The notes: generated from the sequence alone by a model not told the origin. Positions 44,044 to 58,400 are shown, counted from the stretch's first letter. The stretch is DNA of 64,000 nucleotides from Anoplopoma fimbria (GCF_027596085.1 NC_072457.1:4795629-4859628), one strand, 5' to 3'. A program made the numbers and translations.

Positions 44044-44769
44044 AGGAGGAAGTAGGACACTCAGCCCTTCATTCATGTCAAACACACATTTTAACTGGGT
44101 CGCTCCTCACTGGAGGCGACAGCGTCTGAATTTCACAGAGATGATGGCGGTAAACTTTATTCTGAGAAGGAGACGAGCTCTCTGTTTGGAAACAGTTGTA
44201 TGTTCTTAATCACGCAGAGCTGAACATGAATATGACTCCATGCAATGGCAGAGGTCAAAAACCTTTTTTGGAAACAAACGCACAAAAACAAAGATATCGT
44301 GTGACCGCATTGCATTCTGGTCTTTTTCTTGCTGCTGTTATTATCTCTGTGACTGATTTGTGCTGGTATGATTGTTTTAAAAATCAATGCTGTTTGACGA
44401 CATCATCAATAGATGTTTTAGGACAATGGTTGTTGCGTTCAAGAGCAATCAGACAACACAGTTCAATAGACATTGAGCGCGGATTCAGAAAAGTGCGTGT
44501 TTGAGGTCGTGCCAATATTATATGTTAAATGAATATTTTCATTACTGGTTAAAATGCTGATTATTTTCTCAATTAATTGAATCAAAAAATAGTATTTTAT
44601 TTATAATAATTATAATGCATATTTTTATCCCTTATTTCAGCCGACCAGCAGTTCAAAACTCAAACATATTTAGTTTAAGATCATATAAAACAGATACAGC
44701 CTTAAATCCTCATATTTAAGATATTGTGTTTTTGCTTGAAAAACGACATCAATGATGAATTGATAGTCG

Positions 44770-44881
44770 CATATTAATTTATTGTTTAAATACAGGACTT
44801 TTACATATGGTGGATCATTTTCACTATTTGGTATTAGTACCTATACTGAAGTAAATGATCTGAATACTTCTTCCACCACTG
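44770..44881. mobile_element. terminus of CAGTGGTGGAA hAT-like family
   Basis: ctgaagtaaatgatctgaatacttcttccaccactg is the canonical right end; the rest is eroded. Confidence 0.5.
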
Positions 44882-45342
44882 CTCTGCTAGCATATTCAGA
44901 TGGATATTATGATATTAATAATATTGCAACGTATGCCTTCATCTTGTGACTCAACTGGCCAACAAATGCGTCAGAATCTAAGTCAGCTAAGCGACAAAAA
45001 GATCTTTCTACAAATTGCATGTTTCCTTCGTGGCGATAAATCAGAGCAGCATCATCTTTGGGTTATTACAAGTATGGAAGAACGGAGGCAAACAGTTCAT
45101 CAGTGAGTAGAGGAAGCAGCAAATGTTATCATTTAAGCTTAATTTATTCATTTATGATCATCTATTATTAAATTACACAAATCCTATTCCCGTTCCCTCC
45201 AGGCAGCAGTGATGTCATGCTGGAAACAAATTATCCAAAGCTCATCTCTGACTGGTTTATGATCTCTGACAGTGTTACTATATGTGAAGGCGTTCTTAAA
45301 ATACAAATTTAAAAAGTTCATAATAGTTCAGGTCCGCCTAGA

Positions 45343-45432
45343 TGTTGAACACTTGCAGGGACTGCTTGGTGGGAAGGGTGATGTCTGCGTAGGAGGACAT
45401 CTGCAGCACATCGAGGGTGTCTTCTTCTCATA
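45343..45432 (-). other. unrecognised C-terminal-exon-like segment
   Basis: On minus, EEDTLDVLQMSSYADITLPT then KQSLQVFNI and TAG, preceded by an in-frame stop and an AG that could serve as acceptor. It looks like the tail exon of a protein, but I cannot name a family. Confidence 0.15.
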
Positions 45433-46249
45433 ATTATAGATTTTACTGAAACATCTGAATGTCATGTTTGAGCAGCAGACATTCAGAGCTGGATGTGGAG
45501 GCGGGAAAACAAAAATCGGTAGCAGAGGTCGACGCTGTGACACAGTTACAAGACTCTCCGCCGGGTTTTTCCATTAAAGCGCTCTTCCATTAAACTGTTC
45601 TTCTTCTCTGATTTAGTCGTGTTGTTTTTTCACTCCAGTTAGGGCTGGAAATCAGCGGATGCAGTGAATCTGGAAAGTACATTCTGCTGTAAACTAATTC
45701 CCCTCATGTTATCTAATTCATAGGATATGACAACACGTCAGAGCGGAAAACATCGTGTTGGTCCAACAGTCAAATTGAATTATTAATAATGTCTACAGCA
45801 AAGGAGCCATAATTATATGTATATATATTTTTTTAAACTTCTGCTTCAACACCCAAATAAAACGTTGCTGCTTTACAAAACACGAGAGATATATATATAA
45901 TTTTTTTTATTCAGCAGAGAAGAAACTTAAATGTTCAGTTCGTGCGGTTTGTGGCTGATGTTGTCATGGATCCAAACAAAACTGTAGCCCAGCTGTAAAT
46001 GTGGGATGGTATACCGCCACTGTTGCACCGAGTAGAAGTTTTCTACCGAAGTAACATGTGTTAATAGAGCGCTGCAGGAATGAGCCCTAAAACCAGGATA
46101 CGAATCAGCGTTTTTAAATTCCGGTTCCCTTGTCTCAAAGTCAATGGTTTCTTTGAATTGCTTTTAGTTCGAAGCCTGATATAAAGTCCGGGTTTAACAC
46201 AAGCTTAAATCATTTTAACGTTTATTTCAGGCGACAAGCCTCGGTTCTG

Positions 46250-46733
46250 AAGAGTGAAGCCAATCCTGAAGTGTCTTAAAACTTGCATTCTCTCTACTGT
46301 CCATCAGGGGGCGACTCCTCTGGTTGTATAGAAGTCTATGAGAAAATGACTCTACTTCTCTCTTGATTTATTCCCTCAGTAAACATTGTAAACATGAGTT
46401 TATGGTCTCAATCTCTAGTTTCAAGTCTTCTTCAATACAGCATGATGTTCATTTAGTAAATGATGCTCCATTTAGAGTCAAACAGACCATAAAGCAGAGT
46501 ATGCTTTTGGGCGGGGCTATCTTGTGATTGACAGGCTACTACTGCTACCAGAGCCGGCTATACGGCTTCTCTACGTCACTCCTCTGCAGTCCAAATATGG
46601 TCACTTCTGTTAAGCAAAAAGTTAAGATGACAACGGCCAAAATGCCGAACTCAAGGCTTTAAAACGGCCGTCCACGAACCAACGGGTGACGTCACTCGCC
46701 AATGAACTGTCCATTTCTTATGTACAGTCTTTG
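46250..46733 (-). mobile_element. CATAGACTGTATAT repeat family, copy 2
   Basis: Minus orientation: begins (plus coordinates) gtgaagccaatcctgaagtgtcttaaaacttgcattctctctactgtccatcagggggcg and ends ccatttcttatgtacagtctttg. Confidence 0.8.
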
Positions 46734-48443
46734 TTTTTTTCTACAACTTAAAATACATCAGTGAATTTGGAAACTTTAACTTGACAAATATGATCCCAGG
46801 TTACACTCTTAGATTTCTGATAAATCTCTTCACCATTTCCACGACCACAGTTTGCTTAGAATTTGGGCTTTTTTCCCCAAATTTCCAAGATTCACCCTGG
46901 TGGTTTAATTTTAAAACTTGTCGACAGTGTTTAAGTGTTATCTGCAGTTCTTCTAATGGTCACTAAATGGCAGCTCCAACAAACTCTCTCAATAATTCAA
47001 TTAAAACCGCAAACCTTTCTCAAGATATTTCACTTCTTCTACTGTGGAGATTTTTTAAATGATCTTAATTTTATTCTTTTATTAATTATTTAAACTTATA
47101 TTATGAGTGTGTTTCCCTTTTATATACGGATCTGTCAACCATATTTGCCCCAAAGCATTTTCTGGCTCCAGTAACTGACTGATGGGGGTTTTCCATTGGC
47201 ACTTGGCCTGACCCTAACCCTCCAAAACAGATTGTGGTGACGTCTCGCAGGCCACAGCCAAGACTCAACTCATGTCTGTCCAGGAGACCAGAGAGAAAGA
47301 CTTTCTCACTACTTTTGTAACTTCTAACTGAATCTTAGTAGTTTGAAGTTAATTTTTTTCTCCTGCGTCCCTGTTTGTACTTTCAGATATCTGCTTTATT
47401 TTTCTCTTTTGCTGTCAGCTGTATAAAGCAGATTTTGTGGCTTTATAATAAAGCTTTTAAAAAACGGATAATAAGAATAAAGGGGGACTTTTATTGTGCT
47501 ATAAGCTATTCCTAAACTAAAAACAATACCAATACTCCAAGGGTTGTAGAGTAGAAGCAGAAAAATTAACGGGACAGGAATTTATGAGAAAGGAAATCCA
47601 CCGTTTCACAGATGTTCCTTTGACCAGTAGTCCCAGCCTCGCTGATGAACACCTTCGAGCAGCTAGCCCTTCTGTTTTAACGTGCCGAGTCAACCCAAGC
47701 CAGCACAAATTAAAGACGTTATATCCCATCAGTAACCAGAGGTAGCCTCGTATTTTCTGCTTAATCATTATTAACTCCAAACCAACCAGAACTAAACAAT
47801 CAGTTCCTGCGTGGCCGTAAGAGCTACCAGACAAAGTTTGGAACAACTAATGAATTGATCAAAGTTTTTTGTTTCAGTGGCTCCAAACAGAAATAGGTAT
47901 TTAAACTCCCCCGTGGTTTAAGAGCAGGTAGAACAGTTGAGTTTTAGAGGAGGAACTATCTGTCAGACAGGGCGACCCCTCAGAGGTGCCTTCACTCTAC
48001 ATGCAGGACAAACTGGGTTACCCACAGCCATTTCTTCTTTTTTAGAACGAGTCGGTGCTCCAAATCAGATCACAGAAAATGCAAATGTGCTGCTTTGAAA
48101 TCATAAAAAGCTGCACAGAGAGAAGATCTTATAATAGACAAGAAGCTTCTAAGAAGGAGTTTCAGTACAAGTGAAATCATAGACATGATGGAACTTGTTC
48201 CCAGTCAAGTTTCACCAGGATGTCAAGTTAAACTTTGTACTGGTTGTTATTTTAGTAAAGCTGAAGAAACTTGATGATACAACACAACTGAACTTGAAAA
48301 GGACAAGGTCTAATAGCACGTCACTCAACACTCCTTGTGAGCTGGTTAACAGTTAACAGTGTCCTTGTATCATTGTGAGTATATTGTTATTGCATATTTA
48401 AAGCAGTTTTCATTGGGTTTTTTAAGCCATTTAAGCCTTTAAA

Positions 48444-48934
48444 CCATAGACTGTAAGTTGACGTAGTCACTGTGACGTCAGCCTTTGGTTGGTCGACTAC
48501 AGTTTTGAAGCCTCATATTCGGCGTTTTAGCCGTCACCATCTTGTTTTTTTGCAACCAGAAGTGACACTAGTGGGTGGAGCTAAGTACAACTGAACACTG
48601 AATAAAACATTATTAGGTTACCAAAATGTTTCAATTAACTCTCATGAACTGAAAACACACTGAAAAGGTTCAATTTAACATGAACAACTGCCGACTGCTG
48701 GGTACCTGTCTACCTGTCAATCACTGTGTAGCCCCGCCCTAAAGCATACCCTGCTTTATGCTATATTTGACTTTAAATGGACCATAAAATACTAAAAGAA
48801 CTTCATGCTGTATTGAAGAAGACTTGAAACTAGAGATTGAGACCATAAACTCATGTTTACAATGTTTACTGAGGGAATAAATCAAGAGAGAAGTAGAGTC
48901 ATTTTCTCATAGACTTCTATACAATCTGATTTCT
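48444..48934 (+). mobile_element. CATAGACTGTATAT repeat family, copy 3 (with insert)
   Basis: catagactgtaagttgacgtagtcac through gccccgccctaaagca to attttctcatagacttctataca. About 110 bp of unrelated sequence (48590-48710) interrupts it. Confidence 0.75.
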
Positions 48935-49703
48935 TTTTACAGAGGAGTCTAAATATTCCCATGTCTGAATCTTTTTAAGAATTAGACTAAAAGTTAATTG
49001 CTCTTTGAAAGGGTGTACTTGCATTATTATGCCAGTATATTATCATTATACGAGTGTCATAAAACAGTCTTAAAATGACAATAACATCGTTCATTTCTGG
49101 GAAATAAGTAAGTTATTATGACAGGTCCAAGAATGGGACAAACTTTGAGGCTCTCTGCTTTGCTGTTGATTGGATTGAAATACTAACACACAATGGGGAG
49201 TTACAAGAAAGCATGATTGCGCATAAGGATAACAGCTATTGATGTGTTGGTTGACAGTGAGATAGACCGTCGATTCGTCTGCATAACTTTAAAAGTGAAC
49301 GGGACGCCTGCGTTCTTTGATGTCTCCTTCATAACGATGTCTATTCTTATTGATAAAACGTTCCAGAGTTTATTTCTGGATAAAAATCAATATTCCACTT
49401 CTGTTCATTCCCACAAACCCCGGCCCCTCTGAGGAGCTGCTGTGGACGGTTTTGCTGATGCAGTCGACATCTTCCAATCTGAGAGAAAGTGTAAGAAACA
49501 AGCAACACCTCCGTCCTGCCGGAGAGGCAGCGTGGGAGGACACAAAGCTGAGCAGATCATCACACACAGCAAATCAACGCTTACTAAAGTGGGGGAACTT
49601 TTTAGTGATCAAAATGCAGAAATGATTTGAGTGTTTCTGCTGACAGCTGGGCTGATGCGGTGTTTTCCGTTTGATCTTAGAGGATCAAATAAATGGTAAC
49701 CAT

Positions 49704-49990
49704 CAGTGGTGGAAGAAGTATCAGATTTTTTACTTTAGTAAAAGTAGTAATACCAAAGTGTAGAAATTCTCTGGTGCAATAAAAAGTCCTGTGTTCAAAC
49801 TTTAAAGTCAAAACGAATATAAAAAAACCCGCTTTTAATCGTTTCAGATCACATTTTACAAATTTTACATGGTGACCAAACGGTGGAATCACAATTTCAT
49901 TTATTATTTGGCCGTCACTAACTCACTTTACAGAAGCTCAAGAGGCACTAGCTTCCGTTTCGCTGGGATTTTGAGGTAAAAGTACAAAAT
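49704..49990. mobile_element. CAGTGGTGGAAGAAGTA hAT-like element
   Basis: Clear left end cagtggtggaagaagtatcagat, then tttagtaaaagtagtaataccaaagtgtagaaattctctgg and aaaaagtcctgtgttcaaac. The right end is uncertain. Confidence 0.6.
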
Positions 49991-52593
49991 AATTAACATA
50001 AAAAATATACTTAAAATGAGTTTTAGTTGAATAAAACCTTTGTCTTCATCACCAATGATAGTAGTGTTCGTCCCCCATCACCAATCCAGTGATCCTCAAT
50101 CCTTAACATGGTCTCAAATAACTTCTTCTTTTACTTGGAATTGTTCTGACACACCAGGGTCTTTTCTAATTGACTTTAATGGAAATTAATGGAAACAAAA
50201 AAATTCGGAAAGAATGAAATCAATCTAAAGACTCAAATTTGGAAATGGGTAAGCAGCGATGATGAGCTGCAGTAAATGGGCTAAAACATGTCAAACACGT
50301 GTATAAGCTTATAAATCTTTGTTTCTTTACAACTATTGTCTATATATATCAAACAAAGAGCTCAAAACTGTTTCTCTTCCCTCTGCATAACACAGTCATC
50401 CCAGACTCTGTAACCGCCCATTCAACCACCTTCCATACCCATGGACGCTCCGCCTCCAAAATACCCCACAGAATACGCCTGATGACTATGTATGACCCCT
50501 CGCTGACGCCGTATTAACGCTGCGGCAATATTTTTGGGGACACAAAGAAGAGTCCTGTGGGAGGGGGGGCTTAAATCTGGAGCAGATAGAGGGATTATTC
50601 TTCCAGGGAGCCGGAGATGAAGAGATGGAGAGGTGAGAGAGGGTGAAGAGGGGAGGATAAGCTGCTGAGACAAGAGAGAGAGGGGGGGTCTGAGTCTTTA
50701 TTCGCTCTCTGGGAAAAGCTTTCCTATCCATGGTATGGTTTCACCAATAGCGGGTTATGTTAGGTAGTAAAAGTTCAACCAAAAGTGACCAGTAGTTGTA
50801 AAGCTTCTCAAACATCCCGATTACCAATATTCATCCATCCAGGCAGGCATGATCCAGGGCCCAAGAATAAGGTCTGCCCGTTTGTTTGGGGGAAAGTAAA
50901 ATGCCATGTTGGGTGAGTGAATCGAGCAACTTACTTGCCAGATAAAAAAAAGAATGAAACGCATCGTGTTTTTTTTTTTTTTTTTTACAAAGCCGATGAT
51001 GGAAGTAACCAATCTCGCTTCCTTCTTAGCTCTGTTGAGAGTTGAAGATATGAAAGTTCAACTTAATAAAAATCCAGCAACAAACAAAAAGTTTAGAAGC
51101 ACTTGTCAGTATGAAGTAATATTGAACAGCACCAAAAAACTGGAGCCCCCAAAACCCCATACAGTTCAATCAACACCTCTCTGAACCTTATAACCTCCAT
51201 TAAGGACTTTTGTATCAGCCAGCATTGGTTTTTAAACTCGGCGTAAGTGGAAACTGTGTATGTTTGAGGTCCTTGTTACGTATATTGTCCACCAGAGAGC
51301 ACTGACAAGTTTCATTTGTGCACAGTTAAATACCCTGCTTTTATCAAATTAAAGGAATCCGTCACAAAACTGTTTATTTTAAAATGTTAAAACGTGTCCT
51401 TTCTTTTAACAATTCACAATTGAAAATGATGAAGCCACTTTATAGGTGACAAGGAAGTAAAAATGTAAACAACCTTTGGTGTTTCATTCGTACCTCTTTA
51501 CTTAAGAAAAGAAAAATCTTCTTGCATAAACTCAAGTCCCAACTAGATATCCACCTAAAAATGGTCTGGCTTTATTGATCTTCAAGCATCAATAAGAGAA
51601 CAGCGCAGGTGTTTACATGGCAGACTGGGGAAAAACTTCCCTTCCTCATTTCATGAGATCTTTATTTTCACCATTTATTTCCTGTCCCGTCATCGCCTCC
51701 CAGCAGCACTCACATCTTCCACTCAACCATTCAACACGTCTCTAACAGCGGCCCCAGTGTGTTCACAGCGGCATATTCTACATTGGTGCAACAGCCTTGG
51801 GGGAAAAACAAGAAATCTGATTGTGTGTGATGGATTGGTGAGCGCTTATCTGTCGCTGACTGTTCACAGAGTTATGATGAGTCGTGTTATGACCGTAGCG
51901 CGAGTGAGATAACCTGGTTCAGGCGTTTAACACGACAGTGGATGTGATTCTCTATGGCCTTTATCTGGCCCTCATTGAGGCAACATTAATAAGTAACTTC
52001 ACATTTATGTGTGCATGTTTGGAAGCACCGACTGTCTGATTTATTAATGGCAATAAGGATTCATATTTGATCGTTATTTAACGCAGGACCGCCAAGAAAA
52101 CATCGGTATCGTCGTGGGGGATAAGCGAGTCTAGAAGGAGGACCAAAAACAAAGCTTCCTCGACACAACCCGCCCTCAGCTCCTTACGGTAACAAAGCTC
52201 ACATTACCCAGAATCCTCCTTTCTCTTTCGTTTTTATATTTTGTAAAAAAGGGAGTCTTCCGAGCTTCCCACGCCGCTGGCACCGCCGCGACGCCAAACT
52301 CCACGGCTTTTGTTTTGACAATGGTGGCGAGACGAGACAGAGGATGATGGGAGGAGGTCTTTAGAGAAGATGCCCGGAGGAACAAGGGATCAAGCAAGAG
52401 GGAGAGACGGGGAGAAGGCGAAGGGGGAGGAGGCGGGGGGGAAGGGAAGGCGGAGGCTTTGGGATGAACAGGAATAGCGGCGTGACGGAGTCCCTTGCCC
52501 ACTCACTGCTTCCCCTCGGGGAGCGACACGCGTGCTCCTCTGAAGCTGACAAGACTTTAATTAGAACAACATAAAGCCTTCAAGAGCAGAGCT

Positions 52594-52634
52594 GAGGAGG
52601 ACGAGGAGGAGGAGGAGGAGGAGGAGGAGGAGGA
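52594..52634. repeat. (GGA)n repeat
   Basis: About 13 GAG triplets. Confidence 0.93.
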
Positions 52635-53008
52635 AGGAGCAGAACAAAGAAAGTCCTCGCCAACCATCAAGTCTGTCTCATCCCAGAATGTCTGCAGAGA
52701 GTTCCTCCAACCGCCATGTTGGAGGAAATCATTTTAATGACAAGATAATAACCACAATAATTGTATATTGTGTTACGCCTCATGGGGATTCTGCCAATTT
52801 CCGGATACAAGAAATCCTGTGACGCCAGGATAATCCATGAAAATCCCATTGCAGAGGGATGTCGCTCTGTAAAAAATTGAGCTCGACACGACTAGCCGTG
52901 CAGATACTCAGCGAGCTAACAAGTATCACTATTATCTAAACAGCAGATTGGTCCAAACTATCATTATTGATGTAATGATCAGACCAGACGGCAACTTCCT
53001 GTTCTGCA

Positions 53009-53488
53009 GAGTGAAGCCGATGCGGAAATGTCTTAAAACTTGCATTCTCTCTACTGTCCATCAGGGGGCGCCTCCTCTGGTTGTATAGAAGTCTATGAGA
53101 AAATGACTCTACTTCTCTCTTGATTTATTCCCTCAGTAAACATTGTAAACATGAGTTTATGGTCTCAATCTCTAGTTTCAAGTCTTCCAACACAGCATGA
53201 TGTTCATTTAGTAAATGATGCTCCATTTAGAGTCAAACAGACCATAAAGCAGGGTATGCTTTAGGGCGGGGCTTACTGTGATTGACATATACAGCGTCTC
53301 TACATCACTCCTCTGCTGTAAAAATATGGTAACTTCCATTCATCGGTTGCAAAAACAACAACACGGCGACGGCCGAAATCCAAGATGGCGAAGGCGAAAT
53401 CGCCAAACTCGAAGCTTCATAACGGCAGTCCACAAACCAATGGGTGAGCTCACGGTGACTACGTCCACTTCTCATATACAGTCTATGG
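53009..53488 (-). mobile_element. CATAGACTGTATAT repeat family, copy 4 (most complete)
   Basis: Runs from gtgaagccgatgcggaaatgtcttaaaac to ctacgtccacttctcatatacagtctatgg, with all internal landmarks of the family in minus orientation. Confidence 0.85.
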
Positions 53489-53545
53489 ATCAGACGCAGA
53501 AATGTATTTTTTTTTCTGACATGCTCACAAACAAGAGCTTTAGAC

Positions 53546-53820
53546 TTGGACGTCGGCCCAAAGTCGATTTAGACTTGAGACTTGACTTAACATGGACTTG
53601 TCTTGAGTAGGACATCTCTCAAATAACTTGACGCTTGACTTGTACTTGTCCTCTCAGATTTTAGACCGACTTGTACTTGGAAGAAGACTTGGCCTTCTCT
53701 TAAATAACTTGGGACTCGACTTGGACTTGCTCCCTTGAGATTTGATTCAACTATTCCCACATAACCTGAGACTTGGTTTGGCCTTTTCTCGAACAACTTG
53801 AGACCTGCTCTGTTCTCATG
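53546..53820. repeat. degenerate GACTTG-rich repeat
   Basis: Irregular recurrences of gacttgacttg, gacttgtacttg and cttgggactcgacttgg over about 270 bp, a motif repeat common in fish genomes. Confidence 0.7.
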
Positions 53821-54853
53821 TACACGTTTGAGGATGCATGAGAATAAACAGCACGTACATAAATATTTTAGATGCAGAGTACAGATGAAACCGGTATGAG
53901 AACCAAGGCCAGAGGGCATGTAAGAGAAAGTAAGAAGTAAAAGTATGCAAAGTATGTCAGAAATGTAGAGAAGCCTGTGAGAGCAACTCGCTGCCAATAA
54001 AGCTGGATTATGTGGCTTCATGTTCTGCTCTTGGCTGTTGCTGAAGATTATTTAATGCTCATATATGCAGGAGGGGTGTGGATGTTTAGGATCTGATCAC
54101 TCAGTGCTTGTTCTGACAGTTGGCTACATTCAAGGCTCCACAATGAGAGCATTACGCTGGCATTAGCTGGTGCAAAATGAGTCCTAATCAAGCATTATTT
54201 GGGCTCATTGGTGCATGTGACATGTGAGTTCTGATATCAAAGTTGGCTATTATATTACAGATATTTACCCCACTAACGTATCTTTTGTATGTTCATCAGT
54301 GACCTTTTCTATTAAGTGCAGTTTCCTACAGTGTTTAAATAAGAAGAAAAACGTATTTCCTTTAGAACAGAAGTTCCCAAAACTCTTTAAACTACAGTTC
54401 CTCTTTATAATGATTTTTTCCCCCCCATTGTGTCTCAAGATGAGTCTTGAAATGATTTGGCCTTCTTGCCGCATTGACATTTTTTTCTAGGCTGTACTTC
54501 CCCTCTGCATGAGAAGCTGTAAGCCAACTAGTTTTCACCCAACAGTTTATCTGTAACTTGCCGTTGTTGAGTTGTTTTAGCGTTTCTTTGACTTTGACTT
54601 GATATCTGACTGCTGTGCTGTAACAAACGGCGATATCGAATCACACGAAGGTGTTGCATCAATTACTCTGGGGAACTACTGCTTTAGTTGTGACCTGTAG
54701 TTTTATTTATTTTTATAATATCCATGAAGGGACTTTGGATCTGTTGCAGCAGGAAGCCACTCCTCATTTGCACCATGAAAATACTAAAGTTCACAACGAC
54801 AGCAGCTCTCTGGAAGAATGATGCACCTTTTCATGACTTCTTATAGACTATTA

Positions 54854-54884
<31 letters not shown>
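54854..54884. repeat. (AATC)n tetranucleotide repeat
   Basis: Seven to eight uninterrupted AATC units. Confidence 0.95.
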
Positions 54885-55198
54885 TTGTAGAGTCCACCTT
54901 CAAATATCCTGCACGACCACGAGTCCAAACGCAGAAAAACTACAATAATCAAAAAAAGAGGAAAGCCACTTTAAACTCAAAAGCTCCCTGAGATGAAAGC
55001 TGGGTTTGATTTTTCCTCCTTGACTCTGAAGCAGAAGCTTTCCTGCTGTGTGTAAAAGACTGTTTTTATCCAATATTACAATATTAGCATCATCATTATC
55101 TCTTCTGATCAGCACACTCGTTAAGTGGATCTAATTTCAGCACCTCAGAGTCTGAGGCAGGCCGGGATTCCTGCTCCATGGATTTAATGGAGTCAGTA

Positions 55199-55266
55199 GA
55201 ACACACACACACACACACCCCCACACATACACCCCCACCCACACCCACACACACACACACACATCA
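55199..55266. repeat. CA-rich imperfect microsatellite
   Basis: (CA)n broken by ACCCCCAC-type interruptions. Confidence 0.9.
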
Positions 55267-55358
55267 CACAAAAATACCAGACCGGAGGAATTCTCTGTGC
55301 GTGTATGTGTGTTTGTGTTTCTGCACTCACCCCAGATACCACCTACGCTTGACATAAA

Positions 55359-55469
<111 letters not shown>

Positions 55470-58400
55470 CTATCAACACTTCCTGGTAATTCTCAACCTC
55501 CTTCATTTGCCTCCAACTCGGAGCTGTCAACGCTGGGAGGTCAAAGGTCATCAAAGCCAAAAGATGCAGATTAACACTCTGCTCTTCTGTCGACTGGGTT
55601 TTTGTCCCGGCTCAGCGTTTCCTCGCAGAGGAACGTGAGGTGAGGTTACTGATATTATTGTCTTACAGAACACCGTCCCTGTTTAAGGAGTACAGGATAG
55701 TGTCGATAACTAGTGTTCCGCCCTCGGGTCAAAAACATCAGTGCTGCTGATCAGCAGTGGGTTTGATCTGCTCAGATGAGGTCAAACTGGAATCAGGTCA
55801 TCAGTCCGACTGAATCAGTCATCAGAGCTCCTGGTCGTGGCTGCTGCTGGGCCTCCAGGACGCCCTGAAATATATCCGACTAACTCGCTCCAAAAAGTCG
55901 GATCCAGACGAACCCGCCGGCAACGTGATCAGAAAATGATTCACAGCTACGGAGACGAGGTGATTGTCCAGAGACACTTCACTGTGAGCAAGACAAGCTT
56001 TTTTTAAATTCCTGGTAAAACACTATAAAAGCTAAATAAAGCAACAAAGAGGGTTAGTGGGTTAAATATTCTGATGTTTTAACGGTGAAAAAGCAAGAAA
56101 GAAGTGTTTAGAAATATATATTTGATATGGCAAAGATGTTTTTATTGTGAAATAGTTGAAAGCCATTTTAGGACATTTCTGCAACATTTTAAGGGCTATG
56201 TGTGAAGTTTGCACAACAAAATTTTCCAAAGAAAAACTTCTATGAGAAAGGAAATGCAAAAGTTAAACCTCAGAAAATCACTCATTGTGTGTTTTGGTGA
56301 GAAACACTTCATGTAAATATGACTTTTTGTTATATTTACACAATGTGAACACAGCAGTATCGGTAGCTTCATTCCTTAAATCTAAAGAGAAGGTGTATGA
56401 ATGTTTGTACAATGTCTAACACGAAGCAAATTATTGATTTGGATCCAGAAATGTTTGATATGAAGTTATGTAGAGAACCGACAAAGCTGACAGTTTTCAA
56501 CACTCAATTATGCAAACAAGTTTAAGTCAGTGATGAGACTCGATACTCGGCTCTACTGACAACTGTTTGATGCACCTCACATCGGAAAAACATCCGTCAA
56601 CAATATGCTGCTTTAACTCTGTTATGAGCCAATACATTAACCCATTCATGGCAATTTTTTGCATCCAAAAACCATCGATCCCAACAACACACCATGAGAA
56701 GGCCACACTAAAGTCAGCCCGACTTCATTCACCAGTTTCCTTATTAGGGGTGCTAGAAGAATCTGTTAAAGAGTTTATTTACTCGAGTGATGAACAAGTC
56801 AAGAGATTTACAGCACATCACATCTGTATTATTGTTTACGTCTGCTCAAGATCCTCATCACGCCATCGTAAAGAATAACGTCTTGACATTAAGCGTCTGG
56901 TGACATTTGATTTAATACCTGATGGCAAAGACGATTAATGAGGAAATGTCTTGGTTTATTGATATTTCAGCAGATGTATACTCTGTCGGGCTGAAGGGGA
57001 AAACATGTTTTTTTGTTTTTTCAATCAAAATTGATTGTTTTGATTTTTTTCTTATGTGTGGCAACTTGTTGTTTTCTTGTTATAGTCATTAGATGTTTTA
57101 TTGTTGTTGATTTATTGTTTTATTTTGCATTTTGCTTGTTTTTCTTTTCGATTTTTTGTTACATATTTTTGACTTGTTGACACTTATTGTTATTATTTCA
57201 TTGGAAGTTGTATTGTGGTTGACTTCCTGTTTCTCTTTTTTGTTTTAGTTTGAGTTTCTTTTTTTTCCCCCCCATTTTATTAACAATATTTAGATTTTAC
57301 AATGTGATGTAGTGTTGTTGTACGGACGCCAGGAAGAGCAGTTTCTACTTTTGTAGTAACTAAAGGGATTCCAGGTAAATAAATGTATTCTCTGCTACCT
57401 TAACCGCTTTCATTCAGTTATTTCCCCTTTCTAAACCTCAGCACTGTCCCGTCTGTAGTGTGACTCGTACTGCATCTGGCTGTGTTCACTCCCGGTTTCG
57501 CGTCGGGCTGAAGGGGAAAGCGAGCTCATGTCTGGGGAAATGTTGGCTGAAGGCCCGGCCAAACAAAAACAAAGCCCGGTTACAGCGCTGAGGCGTGGCA
57601 AAGGGGTGGCATTCCCCTCCGCAGAGGACGCCCGTCTGAAAAACAAGCAGGTGTGCATGCCATTCCATATACGGCAGGCTCCACGCTGACGGGAAAGAAA
57701 AAGAAAGAAAGAGTGTCGAGGAGGAACGAGGTCGTCTGGCTGGGTTTCAGAAAACCGGGGCCTCGTTTTGTGTTGTCGTACAAAGAAGGAGGAGGAGGAG
57801 GATGTGTTGTTGTCGGGGTCGAAGGCAGAGGATGGACAGGTTCAGCGGTTGCATAACACACCTTTTCTTTCCTCCTCATGCATGTATGAGGTTTGTATGT
57901 ATTATTTAGAAGTGACAGACGGGAAAGAGAGGTTTACTGGAGTAGAACTGGGGTCTGAAACCATTTTCCAACACCGCTTACCAAAAATCGAATAAATCCA
58001 TGTGTGGCTGAGTACAGAGATCGATTCGCTGAGAGGAACATTCAGCAGACACGGCAGGCGACATGTTCAGGGTGAGGGAGGGACAGACCATCTCCCGAAG
58101 CAGGTGAACACAATGTTTTTTTGGAGCCGAAAGTCAATGACTACGATTTAAAACCACTTACTCCGAAAAAAGGACGATATTCTTTATAAGCCGTTTACGT
58201 ATTAGGAATAAAAGTGCAATATCAGCGTGCATGTTAGCATAGACTAACTAGAGATTAACTATTTCAACAGCGCAACAGTCACAACAACCTGGAACACAGA
58301 GAGCTCAAACAAGGTGTGGAAATACTTTGGCTACAGTCCCATAATTGGATAAAGGTAATCTAAAAGTGAAGGTCTTCTGGTAACCACAGTCATCAAAAGT

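Noticed and set aside
47517..47846. 109-codon minus-strand ORF
   Set aside because: No recognised domain, no splice context; could be a repeat, but I found no second copy in the window.
49217..49432. 71-codon plus-strand ORF faintly resembling a retroelement protease region
   Set aside because: No catalytic Asp-Thr/Ser-Gly motif and no flanking retroelement domains.
52176..52502. 108-codon minus-strand Pro/Ser-rich ORF as candidate strn exon 1
   Set aside because: No caveolin-binding or coiled-coil sequence typical of the striatin N-terminus.
53587..54021. 144-codon minus-strand ORF
   Set aside because: Overlaps the degenerate GACTTG repeat; repetitive composition.
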